Assembly: GCA_013399115.1 (NCBI GenBank)
Contig: VXAA01000968.1
Coordinates: forward strand, 249,612 to 313,611
Length of the DNA stretch: 64,000 nt
Reading direction: 5' to 3'
Source of the DNA: Anseranas semipalmata
Lineage: Eukaryota > Chordata > Aves > Anseriformes > Anseranatidae
Made by a program: the position numbers and the translations under genes. Numbering within the stretch: position 1 is the first letter of the stretch; every line of letters starts with the position of its first letter. Of this stretch, positions 40,301 to 52,555 are shown piece by piece. The notes below the pieces were generated by a model. It was not told the origin of the DNA and did no database searches. It saw only the letters and a list, made by a program, of their open reading frames with translations.

Positions 40301-43300
40301 TATTTTCACTCTGCTAATCAAATACCAGCATTCAGAAGAGCCTATGGGAGCAATGAAATTTTGGCTGCCAATTTTATTTGCTCAGCTAAGAGGCATCTCT
40401 CTTTCTCTCTTCCATTGTTTTTTGTTGCTTCGGGTTGGAAATGTTATGTTCCCACAGGAGCAGTAGATGCATGCTTTCCTGAAGAGCAGTGTTATTTGTA
40501 GTTTCAATACTTTGTTGTACACTACAGTAAATATAAGTATGTAGGAGAAAGTTTGCACTGTCCTGCTTTACATATCTGATTTTAGGTGCGTTATAGCTAT
40601 TAAGAGAAAAAGAACACTGAGCAGATTAGCTCTGATCTTTCAAGAGAATACCTTTGTTCCAGTAGCACATGAAAGACTCAGCTAGTTTGTGATAGCTGCA
40701 AAATAAAAATTTAAATGCGAGCACAAGACATCTCAGGTGGCTTACCTGTGAGGTTTGACGAATATAGGATAGCTGGGAGGCAATATGGGAATAGCATTTA
40801 CTCATTGCAGCAACAATTATAAATCATGTTTTTAACTGTTCTGTTTTTCTCTGTATTTGTGGCAGTTTTGATTTGCTCTACTACTAGCAGGCTGGGTTTG
40901 TTTCCTTGTATGTATGTCAAGATCTCTGAGGGTCCTTCAACAGTTAATCCATGTACTGGCAACAACATCACCAGCAGAGAGCTGCAGCTTACCTGCAGAA
41001 ATCTTGAATTACTTCAGTGTATATCTTGAAGCTTGGCACTTATTTGGAGTTTGGATTAAGATTGCTTAAGGTTAATTGCCAGGGATGCCAAGTATTAACC
41101 AAGTATTTGAAACCAACCTACGCTATTGGTAGGAAGTGGTGGTAGTATCAGTTTTGTAGTTCAATTTGCATCCTGATTTGGAGGGGGAAAAAAGACATTT
41201 AAAAAAAATAGTAGTAGGGGAGAGTTTTACACCTGTCACCTATGTAAAATCATTTATGATTTTCATGTCACTTTTTTCCAAGTTATTTCCCTCAGTTTAA
41301 CAATAATCATTGATGTTTATACATTAATGGCTTGCCAAAGAAAGCTGTTGTTTCTGTAGTGCCCATATTTGACAACAGCAAAAATTTTGAAATGCGCACG
41401 AAAGTTGAAATACGGAACCAATGCTGCCACCAAAGAAAAGGCACTTCTGTGGCGATGTTTACACCCTGAAGCTTTATAAACAATGTTTGTCTGTTGAACT
41501 CTATTCTTGTACATGGCAGAGCAGACTGCCTGAATGCATTCTCAGTCGGTTTCTGCCACTGCTCATAAGCTGGATTAGCTACAATAAAAAGCCAACACAC
41601 ATTTTTAATGTGATCTCAGTAGTGTCTGCATCTGTATGACATTCAACCTTGACATACAGGTGAAATAAAGATAATGGCTATATCTGCTTCTGAAAGTTAC
41701 TCCTAAATGTGTTCTGGTTGTATGGTTTGTCACTAGCATTCTACTAAAAGTGCAGATTAGTCACTTGTCACTTCTTTTTCCCAAACTTGAATTCTGGTAT
41801 TGTGTTTTATTTCCCTTTTTTATATGCTCTTGTACATTTCCTAAGCATGTGAGATAGTAATAATTCTCTATATGACTTCCACTGAAGAGGAAATAGATAC
41901 TTGTCAAAACAATTGCGTGTGTCTGGGATTCCAGCATCCAGAAGCTTTATTACACTGGGGCCTCTCAGTTTGCTGGAGGAGAAGGGTCGGGGGGGGTGTC
42001 TTGGGTACTAGTACATCATTTTTCAACCTGAGTTGGCAAGTGCTTTGATCAACTGTGTTATTGTAAGTGCTCTGAAAGCATACTTTATGCAAGAGTAAAC
42101 TTAATGTTTTAAGTATAAAAAGAAACTGTTTTTAATCTTGCTGATGCATTGCAAATGGAAAGAATAAAAGTTGAAAATTAAAATTTTCTCATGGCATCTA
42201 GAAATAAATAACCCTAAATCAGAACAACCTTGAATAATTTACAGAACCTAAAAGGATTTTTTTTTTCAAATTTCTTCAATAAGAATTGGAAAAAGTAAAA
42301 CATTTGCCTATGGTTTGGTGGAATTGTGGCACTGTCACAGAAACAAAGCCATTTCGTGGGATGGGGTTGAAGGAAAGGAATGGAGACTGGAGAGAAAGCA
42401 TTGCTCAGAACAAATGATCGCTTACTGCTGTCTTTAATCTTTAAAATTGTGGTTACCATGAGGGGTTAGTGCGGACGGTCAAATACCACTATAAACTTGC
42501 AACTTTGATTTCAAAGATAGGGAGAGATTTTTCTCAAACTGTTGCTCTTAGTTTGTTGGACAGACAACAGGAAAACAGAGCTGTCTCTTGACCCATGTGC
42601 GTTTTCTGGCTGCTGGAATGAAAAGATTTGGAACTAAATCCTGGTTTTCCACTGAACATGCCCTTCTCTAGCAGTGTCAGGGCTTGGGTGGGGTCACTCT
42701 TGTTCAATACAGCTTTTCAAAAAGACTGTTGGATTCTCATCAGCTTGCAACATTTTTTTCAGTGCTGGGGAACAGCACAAAGCTATCTTGATAAGCAGAT
42801 TATATATGTGCATATGAACTATGGCAAAGAGATTTCTTGATTTGAATTAAGTTGCTCTCTGAGATCTTTAGCCTCGATATATCAAAGTATTCCTAGATTT
42901 GTAAATACAAAGTCTCTGGATGTGGAGTGGATAACACTGGGATAGGTGAAAGATTGTATATTTGCTTAAATTTAGTCCCAAAGACATTTTGATGTGGGCT
43001 TCAGCACTTGAAAGGTATTTATGCTCTGATTTTGTTGAAAACTGTTGTTGTTATCATGGGCTTTGCATATTGTGTGGGTGCTGCGACACAAATGACACAG
43101 TCTTCAATGCTTTTCACTCGATTTGGGAAGCAATGCTTTCCAAATACATTTTATTATACATTTTTAGACTACTACCTGGTGTCAGTAGACAAATTTTAGC
43201 AAAATAGTGTTTAAAGGATTTTCATTTGTTTGAGTGTTCCATAGTAATATCTTTCATTTCTGAGGAGCTCTACCCCTTAAACTGAATTATCCTTTAAAAT

Positions 43301-44877
43301 TAATGCTATTAAGTTGTATATGGACTGCAGTAACTGAGATATTCACTAGAAAAAATAAACTGATGTCCTGCAGCAGGTGCTTTATGAAAAGCTGGGAGCA
43401 CTTAAGTGATCGGGAATAGTTATGGGCTGTTGAGCTGCTTTAATTGGAAAAAGATATTGAGAAAGTCATATTCACTTAATCTATTTTGACTTTACAAAGA
43501 GGAGTTGAGGTAACTTTCTTAGGGTTGCTTTATAGAAATCTGTCAGCATAACAGTTTTATTTTGAAAGTAGTCTATTAGACTGCAGGTACTCACCATGCA
43601 GTTTTAGCCAGAAATAGCTTTCTCTGTCTCATTTTGTTTGCTGTCTACGTCCTTGATGGCTTAGTCTTCACAGTGATCTTCAGAATTACTTTAGTATTTA
43701 TCCTATTTATATCACAGATTCAGAAGCATCTTTTAAGCTCACATCTTCTGTAGGGAGTAGTCAGTTTTTTCTGATAAGTCTTGGATGTTCTGTGTATTGC
43801 AAAGAGTGATAACACACTTGCAGTATTTTGCTCATGCTACAAAACTTAGTTCTGCAGACTTAATATTTATGTTGGGACAAAAAATGTTTTCCTGGTAATA
43901 CAGGTAGGCTGCTATATCTAGAAGCATTGTATGCTTACAGATATTCAGGTGTATGATGGCATAGATGTAAACAGGAAGGCTAACAAAATACCTGTTCTTT
44001 TGAATAGTGACTTCACGAAATACTTATGAGTATTGTTCCCATTAACCCTGGGACTGCTAGCCGCCATTCACGTGCCTGGGCTTCTTTGGAAACTGGCTTT
44101 TATAGTGTCTTCCCAAAAGCTACTAGGTCTATTTTGTGCCTTTTCTGATCTTGGAGAAGAGCATGGAGGCTATGTGATATGTGTATATACTTAAGTACAC
44201 ATGCTGATGTGCACATGTAAATAATTTCTTAGTATCACGGAGTAGTGATTCATTGTGTCTGGCTCTGAAGTCCTATATATTTTTTAAAAAAAGATAATAC
44301 TTCTGTGAAAACACAATTACTTGTCATAACTTGGGAACTATGCTCGAAATTGAAATATTGTTGCTGTTTTCAGTTTGGTCTTTGAATTGTGCTACTGATT
44401 TTTAGAACTATTATGGCACCATCTGCTGACCGATGTCAAGACTGGCAACGGCAGTTTGCTCACCTGGGTACTACACTGAAAATAAGCTGCCAGTGTAGAA
44501 TTAAGAGGCAGTTTGGGCAGAATCAATAAGAAGAAAGGGTGATGTTTAGTTGGATTGTGTTTGAGATAAATATTTTTAGCAGGAGATACCATTGCAAAGG
44601 CTGAATCAGAACACAGCTTTAGTTGTCTAGTCACCTGGACTATTGCAGAAGGCTCTTCTATATAAACTGTGAAGCTTTAAAAGAAATCATTTTGTTTTTT
44701 TGACTCCATGTTGTAGAGGATTGTTCTTGTTACTCTGCCCATCAGTGCTTTATCTTCTGAGTTTACAAAGGAGGGATGTGACAGCATTAGAACAGTTTAG
44801 GCCCCAGCTCTGGTGGTCTTGTCACAGCACGGGAAACCACTTGACTCTGACAGGCTTCTGTCATGGGACTGTTGCTT

Positions 44878-44943
44878 AAGTTTAAAAAGTTTAAAGTTTA
44901 AAACAGTTTTAAGTTTAAAGTTTAAAAAACAAACAAACAAACT
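44878..44943. repeat. AAGTTTA/AAAGTTT-type tandem cluster followed by (CAAA)n
   Basis: Six or so irregular copies of an AAGTTTA-like unit, followed by a few CAAA units. This is low-complexity sequence likely produced by slippage. Confidence 0.75.
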
Positions 44944-45591
44944 TGTATTCTCTGGTTGCTAATTCATTGCTTTGAGTGCAAAGAGCTTCTTCAGTCTTAG
45001 ATTGCATTAATCCATGTAAATAATGACCAACAAGTGCAAAATCTGCTGAGACTTCTCTTTTTTCAGAGCTCAGTAATCCTTCCATTTGAGTGTCTTTGTA
45101 AGGTTCCTTCTCTGTTTTCTACTCTTGCTGCAACATTCTTAAATTCATTCTTATTTATCATTTCAAAATGGAATATAGGTTTAATGTCACCCTGCAATAC
45201 GAAGGAGGTGAGATAAGGAGAAATTTGTCCTGCTGTAGCTATTAGAGGGCTTAAAAAAATTGCAACGGGAGGAAATACTTGGTGTGACTGTGCTACTTAG
45301 TAAAAGCAAACGTGAGTTTACAATGCTTCCTTGGAGACAGGATCTTGCAAGGTCTTTCTTCTTGGTGCAGGAGGGGATGAGGAAAAAGCCAATTCCAGGT
45401 ACTGGATACTTCTGCTTGACTGTAGTGAAGGTCACATCAGAGGCTTTACAACCTGCAATTGTAGACTCTGATTGCAGAACTGTAGAAGTTTTGAAAACTC
45501 TTTTTAGCTGCTTTCTTAATCAGAGATGCATGAGGAAAAAAAATCGCTCTGTTAACAATGAAACCTCCAGTTTGACTTTAAGCAGAGTGAA

Positions 45592-45607
45592 TCCTTCTAT
45601 GATTCTA
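45592..45607 (+). repeat. CR1-type 3' octamer tail, two copies of TTCTATGA
   Basis: Two adjacent TTCTATGA octamers mark the 3' end of a sense-oriented CR1. The preceding few hundred bases do not show clear CR1 3' sequence, so the body is either very short or too diverged to recognise by eye. Confidence 0.5.
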
Positions 45608-47017
45608 TGATTATTCTTTGATCAGCAGATGTTTGGATATTTTCTCTCAGGAAAATTAATTTGTTTTCTATATATTATTCATTTTGATTTGGAAAATAAG
45701 CTTGTATGTTATTATTAAGATTGATACCTGCCACTAGGAAAGAACAGCAACAGTTCAATTGAGTGTAAGATCTGATGGTGTAAGCGAAATGTAATTTGAC
45801 TAGTAGCAACTTTAAAACTGACATACTAATATGTGGCTTTAAATAGCAAATTCTTTGATCTCAACAGCTAGTCAAGTGGAAATCTGCCTTTCAGAGGCCT
45901 ACTTACTCTGAGAAATAATATACGTAAATGTTAAAACTTTAATGCTATTTATAAAATGTTATGATAAAACTTGAAGGGTTTTATAATGAAGGAAATGGCT
46001 ACATAACTGTAATATTTAAACTTGAATTATATTCAGAAGTCTCTAATGCAGCAGTAGAGCTACTACCTTTTCTTTTAATTTTCTCATTAGTGAATATTTT
46101 TGCTTTAGATATGAAGTTGATTAAGGTAATGAACAAGGAAACACCCACCACATGTAGTTAGACTTTTGGTCTTGAGATACTTGCTTAGTATGAATTTGCC
46201 TGTGGATAGTTCAAGGATGTCTAAGCTATGTCTAAGCTTCTTACTAAGATAATAATCAAGTTTTCCTTTGGCTGAATGTTGTCCATCCCCTTCTGCCAGA
46301 AGGGCTTCTCTTGTATGCTTGGGCTTGTATTAGCTTCCATATCTTTTTCCTTGGGAATGGTCTAGATTAACTGACTTCATTTCTGGCTACTTATAAAAGT
46401 GCTTTGGAAGCCTGGAGGTAGTGTGTCTACCTTCTTGTGATCTATACTGGTTTCTAATTGGCTTCAAGTGCAGTTTAAGCTGTCTCCTGACTCTAATGAC
46501 AGGGATTGATGGCAGTTGATTTTAATGCAGATTCAAAATTATAAATGTGATTGTAACTAATCTGCTAATCTTAAGGCCAAACAAGTAGACTGTTAGTTTA
46601 AAAAGAATTGTTTGAAGAAGGTTGTAAATCAATATCAGTGATTTCTAACAGGATCTAGTCGTTTTAAACTTCTATTGTTGGACCCTTTGGGGCTTATTTT
46701 TGCTGGTCCGCTTCAATAAATTAGGAAAAAAAAAAAATCACGTTACACTTTCAAGGTAACAAAGCAGCAAAATTTAGTGCTACACAGCTGGGGGGGATTG
46801 TTAATTCTAGTTGATTTTTCAAGAAATAACAAAACGTTATGATTAAAGAATATTAGTTCATATCCTGTTATTGTATTATGTATTATAGTATTATGTGTCT
46901 TAAATTTGATTTCTTGTCAATCATTACTACAAATTACTGCAAATAATACAAGAGTCAGTAAAAGTAGTGATGCTACATAACAAAACTATTTTTCTTGTTG
47001 CATTTTTCTTCTTTTAG

Positions 47018-47493
47018 TGTAAGTTGTGACAATGACAACTGAAGTTGGCTCAGAGGCTGAAGTAAAGAAAGATTCTGAGCAGGTGGGACCAGACAAAGCC
47101 AAGGACAAGCCTGAAGAAGCATCAGAAACTCCAGAAAATGAGAAGTCCAGGAAAACATCCCCTGAAGAAGCTCAAGATTCATCCTCTGTCCCAGCACCAA
47201 CTAGCCATAGTAGCCCAAGTAGCCAGAAGAAGGAAAAAGATTCATCTGAAAGCAAGGGTATTTCTCGTTTCCTTCCCCCCTGGCTTAAGAAACAAAAATC
47301 CTATACCTTGGCAGAGCCCAAAGAAGAGGCCAAGAAAGGAGCAGCAGGGGACGAACGAGTAGTTGAAGAAAGTGAATGCCATCCACCAGAGGCGATGGCT
47401 CAGCAAAAAAGGAGCTTAGAAGCAGTGGCTGAGAATAATGCTAAAGCAGATGACAAAGAAGAGAAACACTCTGTTAGTAGTGCTGAAACACAG
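47018..47493 (+). CDS. EPB41L2: EPB41L2 (protein 4.1G) start-codon exon: 14 nt 5' UTR plus codons 1-154
   Basis: Protein 4.1G is a membrane-skeleton adaptor that couples spectrin-actin and transmembrane proteins, including several receptors and adhesion molecules, beneath the plasma membrane. The acceptor is TTCTTCTTTTAG ending at 47017 and the donor is CAG followed by GTAGGT at 47494. Translation starts at the ATG at 47032: the -3 base is A, and an in-frame TAA at 47020-47022 rules out an upstream extension within this exon. The 154 codons begin MTTEVGS and contain ISRFLPPWLKKQKSYTL at residues 77-93, both signatures of 4.1G rather than 4.1R, 4.1B or 4.1N. The rest is an acidic, Glu/Lys/Ser-rich, probably disordered head. 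The next exon continues in phase 0. Only the assignment within the 4.1 family rests on recall; I have not aligned it. Confidence 0.93.
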
Positions 47494-48088
47494 GTAGGTG
47501 TGGGAAGGCTAATGAATGCTTTGGAGTGATTCTAAGGGGACCCGATTCATGATTTATGTAGTACATGTAAGGCTTTGTTGGTATCATAACATGAAAAAAG
47601 AGCAGTTATCTGGCATTTTGTGCCATTGGGTTGATGTATCTGTGAGTAGCATAGCTGACTTAAAAGGTTCCTGCTCTGTGACACTATTTATTTATTTTTG
47701 ACTCAAGTTGTTTTAGTTGTAACTCTAGTGTAACCTCATCCTTTGGCATAGTCCAAAGGGGTAGTGAACTGTACTATTGCAGTAGAAATGAGCAGGGATA
47801 AGAGGAGAAGCTTCTTAACCAGCTTTGCCTCTGAAGCCATTGTATTGCACAAATACCTCCTTAGTGACTTAATCCATTTGTTATCTGTTGTAGTTATCTC
47901 AGAGTCCTTAGATGTTAATTTTTGTGTTATACTTTACTTTGAAACCTTGCTGTGGCCGCTGCTCTTACTGATTCACTCTGGGAGATTGGTGCTGAGTGCT
48001 AAAGCAAACATCACATTCTGCAACGCTCCCGAGTCTTGCTTTTTTGAAAAGTTGCACATCAGTTCTTAAAACTCAAACCTCACATTCT

Positions 48089-48505
48089 AGGGCCACAAAG
48101 GTGATTAAAGGCATGGAGAATGTCTCATAGGAGAAGAGGCTGAGAGAACTGGGACTCTTCAGCCTAGAGAAGAGAAGGGTCAGAGTGGATCTTATAGATG
48201 TGTATAAATACCTGAAGGGAGGGAGTGAAAAAGGAGCTAGACTTTTCTCGGTGGTATGCAGTGAAATGACAAGAGGCAATGGGCACACAAAAAATAAAAA
48301 AATAAACAAACCTCCACCTCAGCACACAAAAAAAACCTTTTACCGTGATGGTGGTCAAATACTGGACTATCTAGAGATGTTGTGGAGTCTGTCTGTGAAG
48401 ATACTGAAAACCCAGCTAGAAACAGTCTGGGCAATGTGCTGTAGCTGGCTGTGCTTGAGCAGGAGGATTAGTCTCAAGAGGTACTTTCCAACCTGGAGTT
48501 TCTTA
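48089..48505 (+). mobile_element. CR1 LINE 3' region, sense to EPB41L2
   Basis: Begins at AGGGCCACAAAGGTGATTAA and follows the CR1 3' order: AGGCTGAGAGAACTGGGACT, CTCTTCAGCCTAGAGAAGAG, GACAAGAGGCAATGGGCACA, TTGTGGAGTCTG and a final TTTCCAACCTGGAG. An A-rich segment near 48290-48340 replaces part of the consensus. It lacks the octamer tail and is followed shortly by a poly(A) run. Open frames here are shadows of the element. Confidence 0.9.
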
Positions 48506-48525
48506 TTAAGCTTGTTTGTTAGTTT

Positions 48526-48545
48526 AAAAAAAAAAAAAAAAAAAA
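48526..48545. repeat. Poly(A) run, about 20 bases
   Basis: A homopolymer A-run just downstream of the CR1 remnant and about 250 bases before the next EPB41L2 exon. Confidence 0.9.
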
Positions 48546-48793
48546 TCTCACATCTGAAAATAAAAAAGGCACTTTTTAAGGTATGAGGGCAAGAATGGAA
48601 AAAACTGTTTTTTCCAGTATTTGGTCCCCAAAGGAAGACCTTAATGCTTGCACAGAATATTGTACTTCCAGTACATGCATAAACTTCATGAAAGCTTAAT
48701 GTCTTTATTATAAAAGAAATGAACAGGGTAAAAACATCCAAATTCCTGAGTTTGAGTCATTTTAACAGAATTGTTTAACTGTACTTTATATAG

Positions 48794-48976
48794 CCTGCCA
48801 AAGAAGATGGTAAAGAAATGGAAGTGGAAAAGGAAGAAAAACAGGAAAAAGAAAAAAGGGAAACAAAAGAAGTGCAGACAGCTGAGAGTATTTCCCAGAA
48901 GTCTCCCAAGAAAATTAAAACTGTGCAGTGTAAAGTGGTTCTCCTGGACGGCACAGAATACAGCTGTGATCTAGAG
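48794..48976 (+). CDS. EPB41L2: EPB41L2 exon: codons 155-215, end of head region and start of FERM F1 lobe
   Basis: An exon of 183 bases (61 codons) in phase 0 at both ends, with acceptor TATATAG at 48793 and donor GAG followed by GTAAGG. The first part is a highly charged Glu/Lys stretch, continuing the disordered head, then KRETKEVQTAES and KKIKTVQCKVVLLDGTEYSC. From about residue 198, VQCKVVLLDGTEYSCDLE is the first beta-hairpin of the FERM F1 (ubiquitin-like) lobe, which helps bind membrane proteins. Because the exon is a multiple of three, skipping it would keep the frame but remove the start of the FERM domain. The acceptor looks comparatively weak. The join to the next exon gives the expected DLE-K-RAKGQ continuation. 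Confidence 0.95.
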
Positions 48977-50156
48977 GTAAGGCATCGAGTCTTTATATAG
49001 AGCTTCTTCTCTATAGAGGAAAAAAATAATGCTTTAATTGCATTGAGAGTTTAATGGGTATATTTTTGTATATCTAATGAGCTCATTGCAAAGTTACATT
49101 CCCACTGCTGTCATTAAGGCTTAGTTAACTTTCCATTTTAAAACTCCATCTTCAAGTTTATCCTTAAAAAATGCATCATGAGGTAACTAGAAAAGAAGAT
49201 AAAATGCAATAAACAAAACTGTTCAAAGGTGATCTTGGCAGCTCAAACTTTTTTTTGTCCGAAAGATTAGGGTTTTCCTAAAGGTAGTGTCACATATATT
49301 AATGCAAGTTGTCTTGAGTTCGTTAACTTTATTTAAAAATAATCTCAGCTGGAGTTGCACAGCTTAAAAAAGTTTGCTTCAAAACAAGATTCTGTTACGT
49401 GTATAAAATGTGTTTGTGTTTAAAGTTATGTTCTAGTACCAAATCATAGCTCCATGGATTTGTTTGTTTACAACTGTAGATCTCTGGGTTAGGTATTATA
49501 TGTATCTATCTGTTAAATCTGACTTAAGATCACTGACAGAAATAGAAATTGCAAGCTAACTGTAAAATAGCCTCTTGGCTTTTATGGCTTTGACATCCTC
49601 TGAAAGTATATTCTCTTTCAGTCTGGCCATAGTGTACAAGTTTTAAGACAAACAGAAGCTTAATATTTTATATCAAAATTAAATTGTGAAACAGAATTCT
49701 AGGAAAGGAGGAATAAAGTTGCATTTCAAATCATATTTCAGTGAAATAATGTAAAGTATATATGTATATTAATAATGTAGATATAAAAATGAATAACTGC
49801 AACTGGGTTCAGAGTACCTAAATTTAGAAAATGTTCTTTCTTCTCTCATTGCATGACTAGATTGCAGATGCTTGATTTATTTCCTTGACCATTTGGTCTG
49901 TGCATACAGTTCTACTGTCCTTCACTCTGCACTGTGAATGCTTAAGAGTTGCTCGAATCAGTCACTTCCCCCTCCCCTCTTTGTTTCTGTCCACTGAGTA
50001 CTCATTTTGGCCTGCAATGCCAGAATGCACAGTCAAGTTTTGCTTCCTTGTGTCACTGTGTCTTTCCATAACCAGTTTTAATTCTTACTTTTTAAAAACA
50101 GCTTGCACATGTTCTTTGGTGGTTCTGTTTGATAGCATGACAGTGTTCTTTACTAT

Positions 50157-50163
<7 letters not shown>

Positions 50164-50210
<47 letters not shown>

Positions 50211-50287
50211 AGCAATTATAATCATTTAGGTTNNNNNNNNNNNNNNNNNNNNNNNNNNNNNNNNNNNNNNNNNNAAATCACCAAATA

Positions 50288-50319
<32 letters not shown>
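50164..50319. other. Assembly gap (42 N) between two poly(A) tracts
   Basis: About 44 consecutive A bases (50164-50207) precede a run of Ns at 50233-50274, and another A-run of about 27 bases follows at 50293-50319. The homopolymers probably stopped sequencing or assembly. The true sequence and length between them are unknown. Confidence 0.95.
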
Positions 50320-50324
<5 letters not shown>

Positions 50325-52231
50325 TTGAGTTCGGAAACTTTGCTACCAGATTTTTCTAATTTTCTGAGCCTATGTTAGTGTTTAGCAGATTTCTTTGATT
50401 AGCTTCTCATGGGTGTTGAAGTATCAACAGTGGCCATGCTTGAATTTCCAGGATCTATATGCATCATCTATAAACATCTTAAATGCATCTATTGTAGAAT
50501 TAACAGGACAAAAAAAAATCTCCTATATATATATATAAAACAAAGCTTCCTTTTGCAAAAACAGAGGGAGAATGACAAAAAAAAAATTGAACAGAAGAAT
50601 CTCTTGCTAACTGGTAATCTCTATCTTCTGTAGAACAAATAGTAGTGCTCACCTCCCACTTCTTCCTAGTGACTTAAGGACAATTCATAAAAATGATCAT
50701 AAGAATAGCAGATGCAGTCCTGATAGTTCTAAAGAGGAATTTCTCAGTTGATTTATAGTAACTGTGCCTTCTATTCTAGTTGAAGTAGTTCCTCTCAAAA
50801 ATCAAGTTCTTTTAAAGTTTGGTTAGGTTGTGGCTTAAAGAACTCTTTTGTTTGTTTCAAAATACTCTGACTCTTTAATAAATGTGTGTGCTAAACTTCC
50901 AGTGTGGTGTATGTGTTTTTTTATTTATTTTTATTAAAACAAACAGTACATCTGCTTAGAAGGATGGAAGTTTGTTGCTGAGTTCCCTCTCAAACTTCTT
51001 TGTGGAAATAGCTGCTACTGGAGTAGGCAACAGCCATTACAAACACCTTCCCAGAGTTCAAACAGTTAATGTTTTTCCTCAAAAATGTTCATCAACAAAT
51101 CTGCAATTCATATTTGATGTACCAGTGCTCATGACTAAGTCTGAACAAAGGTTCTTCATTTTTTTCCAGCTTGTTCCTTAATTTTTCACATACAGATTAG
51201 TGAATGAATTATAGGTACTGCTGATGACTTAATTCATTAGGTGGCAGATTCAAACTAAAGTGCGTGTTTTACATATAACATGGATTCTGGAAAATGCTTT
51301 TGTATGAGACTAAAGGCTTCCATAGCTTCAAAAAGTGATTAGGTAAATATTTGGACAAAAAAAGTCTGTAGGGAGATATTAAATAGAAAAGCACTTGGGC
51401 TCAGGAAATCCAGAGGCTTAGAGACTGTGTAAGTATTCCAACACGTCATACTTCTGCTTTGGTGCTTGCCATTGGCTTCTGTTAGATACAGGGTACCAGT
51501 CTAGAAAGACGTTTTGTTTTGAGTTTTTTTTTTTTTTGAGAATTTTTGAGTAAGGTAGTAAGTAGATCTGATCAGCAGATTGCTTCGGGCTAATACTGTC
51601 TTCCAAAAGATGTCAGTTGCTTCAGTGCAAAGGCTTCAGAGGCTGTCAGTGAGTCTCCATTAGAGTCCTCTGTCCTGTTTTCTTCAGTTTCTGTGTACAT
51701 ACGTACTTGAAATCTGTAGGAGAAAACTGATTCTCCATCTTTCACTAGCTTTGGTTAGATTCATCTTAGGATTCATTGGCAAACCAAGCAGATTTTTTTT
51801 TTGTTGTTTGTAAAATCAAACCAACCACAAAATACATAAAAAGACCAACATTTCTCCTCTCCAGCAGCACAGAGTGTATGGTATATATTCAGGGACTACA
51901 TGGCCCATGCCATGCAGTTGTAACTCTAGTTACAGTATAACTCTTATGTTGATCTAATCCAAAATAACCAGTACTTTTCCTCACAGAGGCAACAGGGTTG
52001 TTTCCATGTGAAATAAACTGTGCCAACAATTCACTGGGATGTTAGTCTGAGGCAGGAGTAACCAAACTGAAACTGTTGAGCTACTCACAACCTTCTAACA
52101 GGTCGAGCACACCAAGGCTGTTTTCCAAGTGGCCTGTGGCTGATCTGCAGCTGGAGAATGGGAGTCAGTAAGACTCTCGGTCACTGTTAGGTTATGTTGG
52201 AAGGCAGAGGCATGCTTATCTCGTGTCAGGT

Positions 52232-52555
52232 AGGTGGGATACCTCGGGAGGTCCTTCCTCACTCTCTTCTCCCAAGCAACAAGCAATAGGACAAGAGGAA
52301 ATAGCCTCAAGTTGTGCTGGGGGAGGTTTAGGTTGGATATTAGGAAAAATTTCTTCACTGAAAGGGTTGTGAGGCACTGGAGCAGGCTGCCCAGGGAAGT
52401 GGTTGAGTCACCATCCCTGGAGGTATTTAAAAGATGTGTAGATGTGGTGCTTAGGGACATGGTTTAGTGGTAGACTTGGCAGTGCCAGGTTAATGGTTAG
52501 ACTTGATGATCTTAAAGGTCTTTTCCAACCTAAATGATTCTATGAATAGCTCCTG
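52232..52555 (+). mobile_element. CR1 LINE 3' end, well preserved, sense to EPB41L2
   Basis: The best-preserved short CR1 copy in the window. It runs from CCTCGGGAGGTCCTTCCTCA through ACAAGAGGAAATAGCCTCAA, TTTCTTCACTGAAAGGGTTG, CACTGGAGCAGGCTGCCCAG and GGAGGTATTTAAAAGA to TCTTTTCCAACCTAAATGAT and a terminal TTCTATGA. A 77-codon frame through it is the C-terminal end of ORF2 and still open, which suggests a fairly young insertion. The 5' truncation point lies near 52232. Confidence 0.92.

Larger units (their letters stand above)
37351..47017 (+). other. EPB41L2: Presumed EPB41L2 intron 1, last segment; no supported gene
   Basis: AT-rich non-coding sequence running to the acceptor of the start-codon exon. 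It contains an AAGTTTA-rich cluster (44878-44943) and a short CR1-type octamer tail (45592-45607). No frame has a recognisable domain. The segment ends in a clear polypyrimidine tract and AG at 47016-47017. Confidence 0.55.
47494..48793 (+). other. EPB41L2: EPB41L2 intron after the start-codon exon
   Basis: A 1.3-kb GT-AG intron (GTAGGT to TATATAG) in phase 0. It contains a sense CR1 copy (48089-48505) and a run of about 20 A bases at 48526-48545. The acceptor is preceded by a short, A-interrupted pyrimidine tract and looks weaker than the other two in this window. Confidence 0.9.

Noticed and set aside
48185..48741. Frames of 124-133 codons on both strands between EPB41L2 exons
   Set aside because: They run through a CR1 remnant and a poly(A) tract and have no independent support.
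49885..50229. 114-codon + frame ending in a poly-lysine run
   Set aside because: The lysines are translated from the poly(A) tract next to the gap; no domain is present.
52095..52467. Overlapping frames of 121 and 77 codons on opposite strands
   Set aside because: The 77-codon + frame is the CR1 ORF2 end; the minus frame is its shadow plus flanking sequence.
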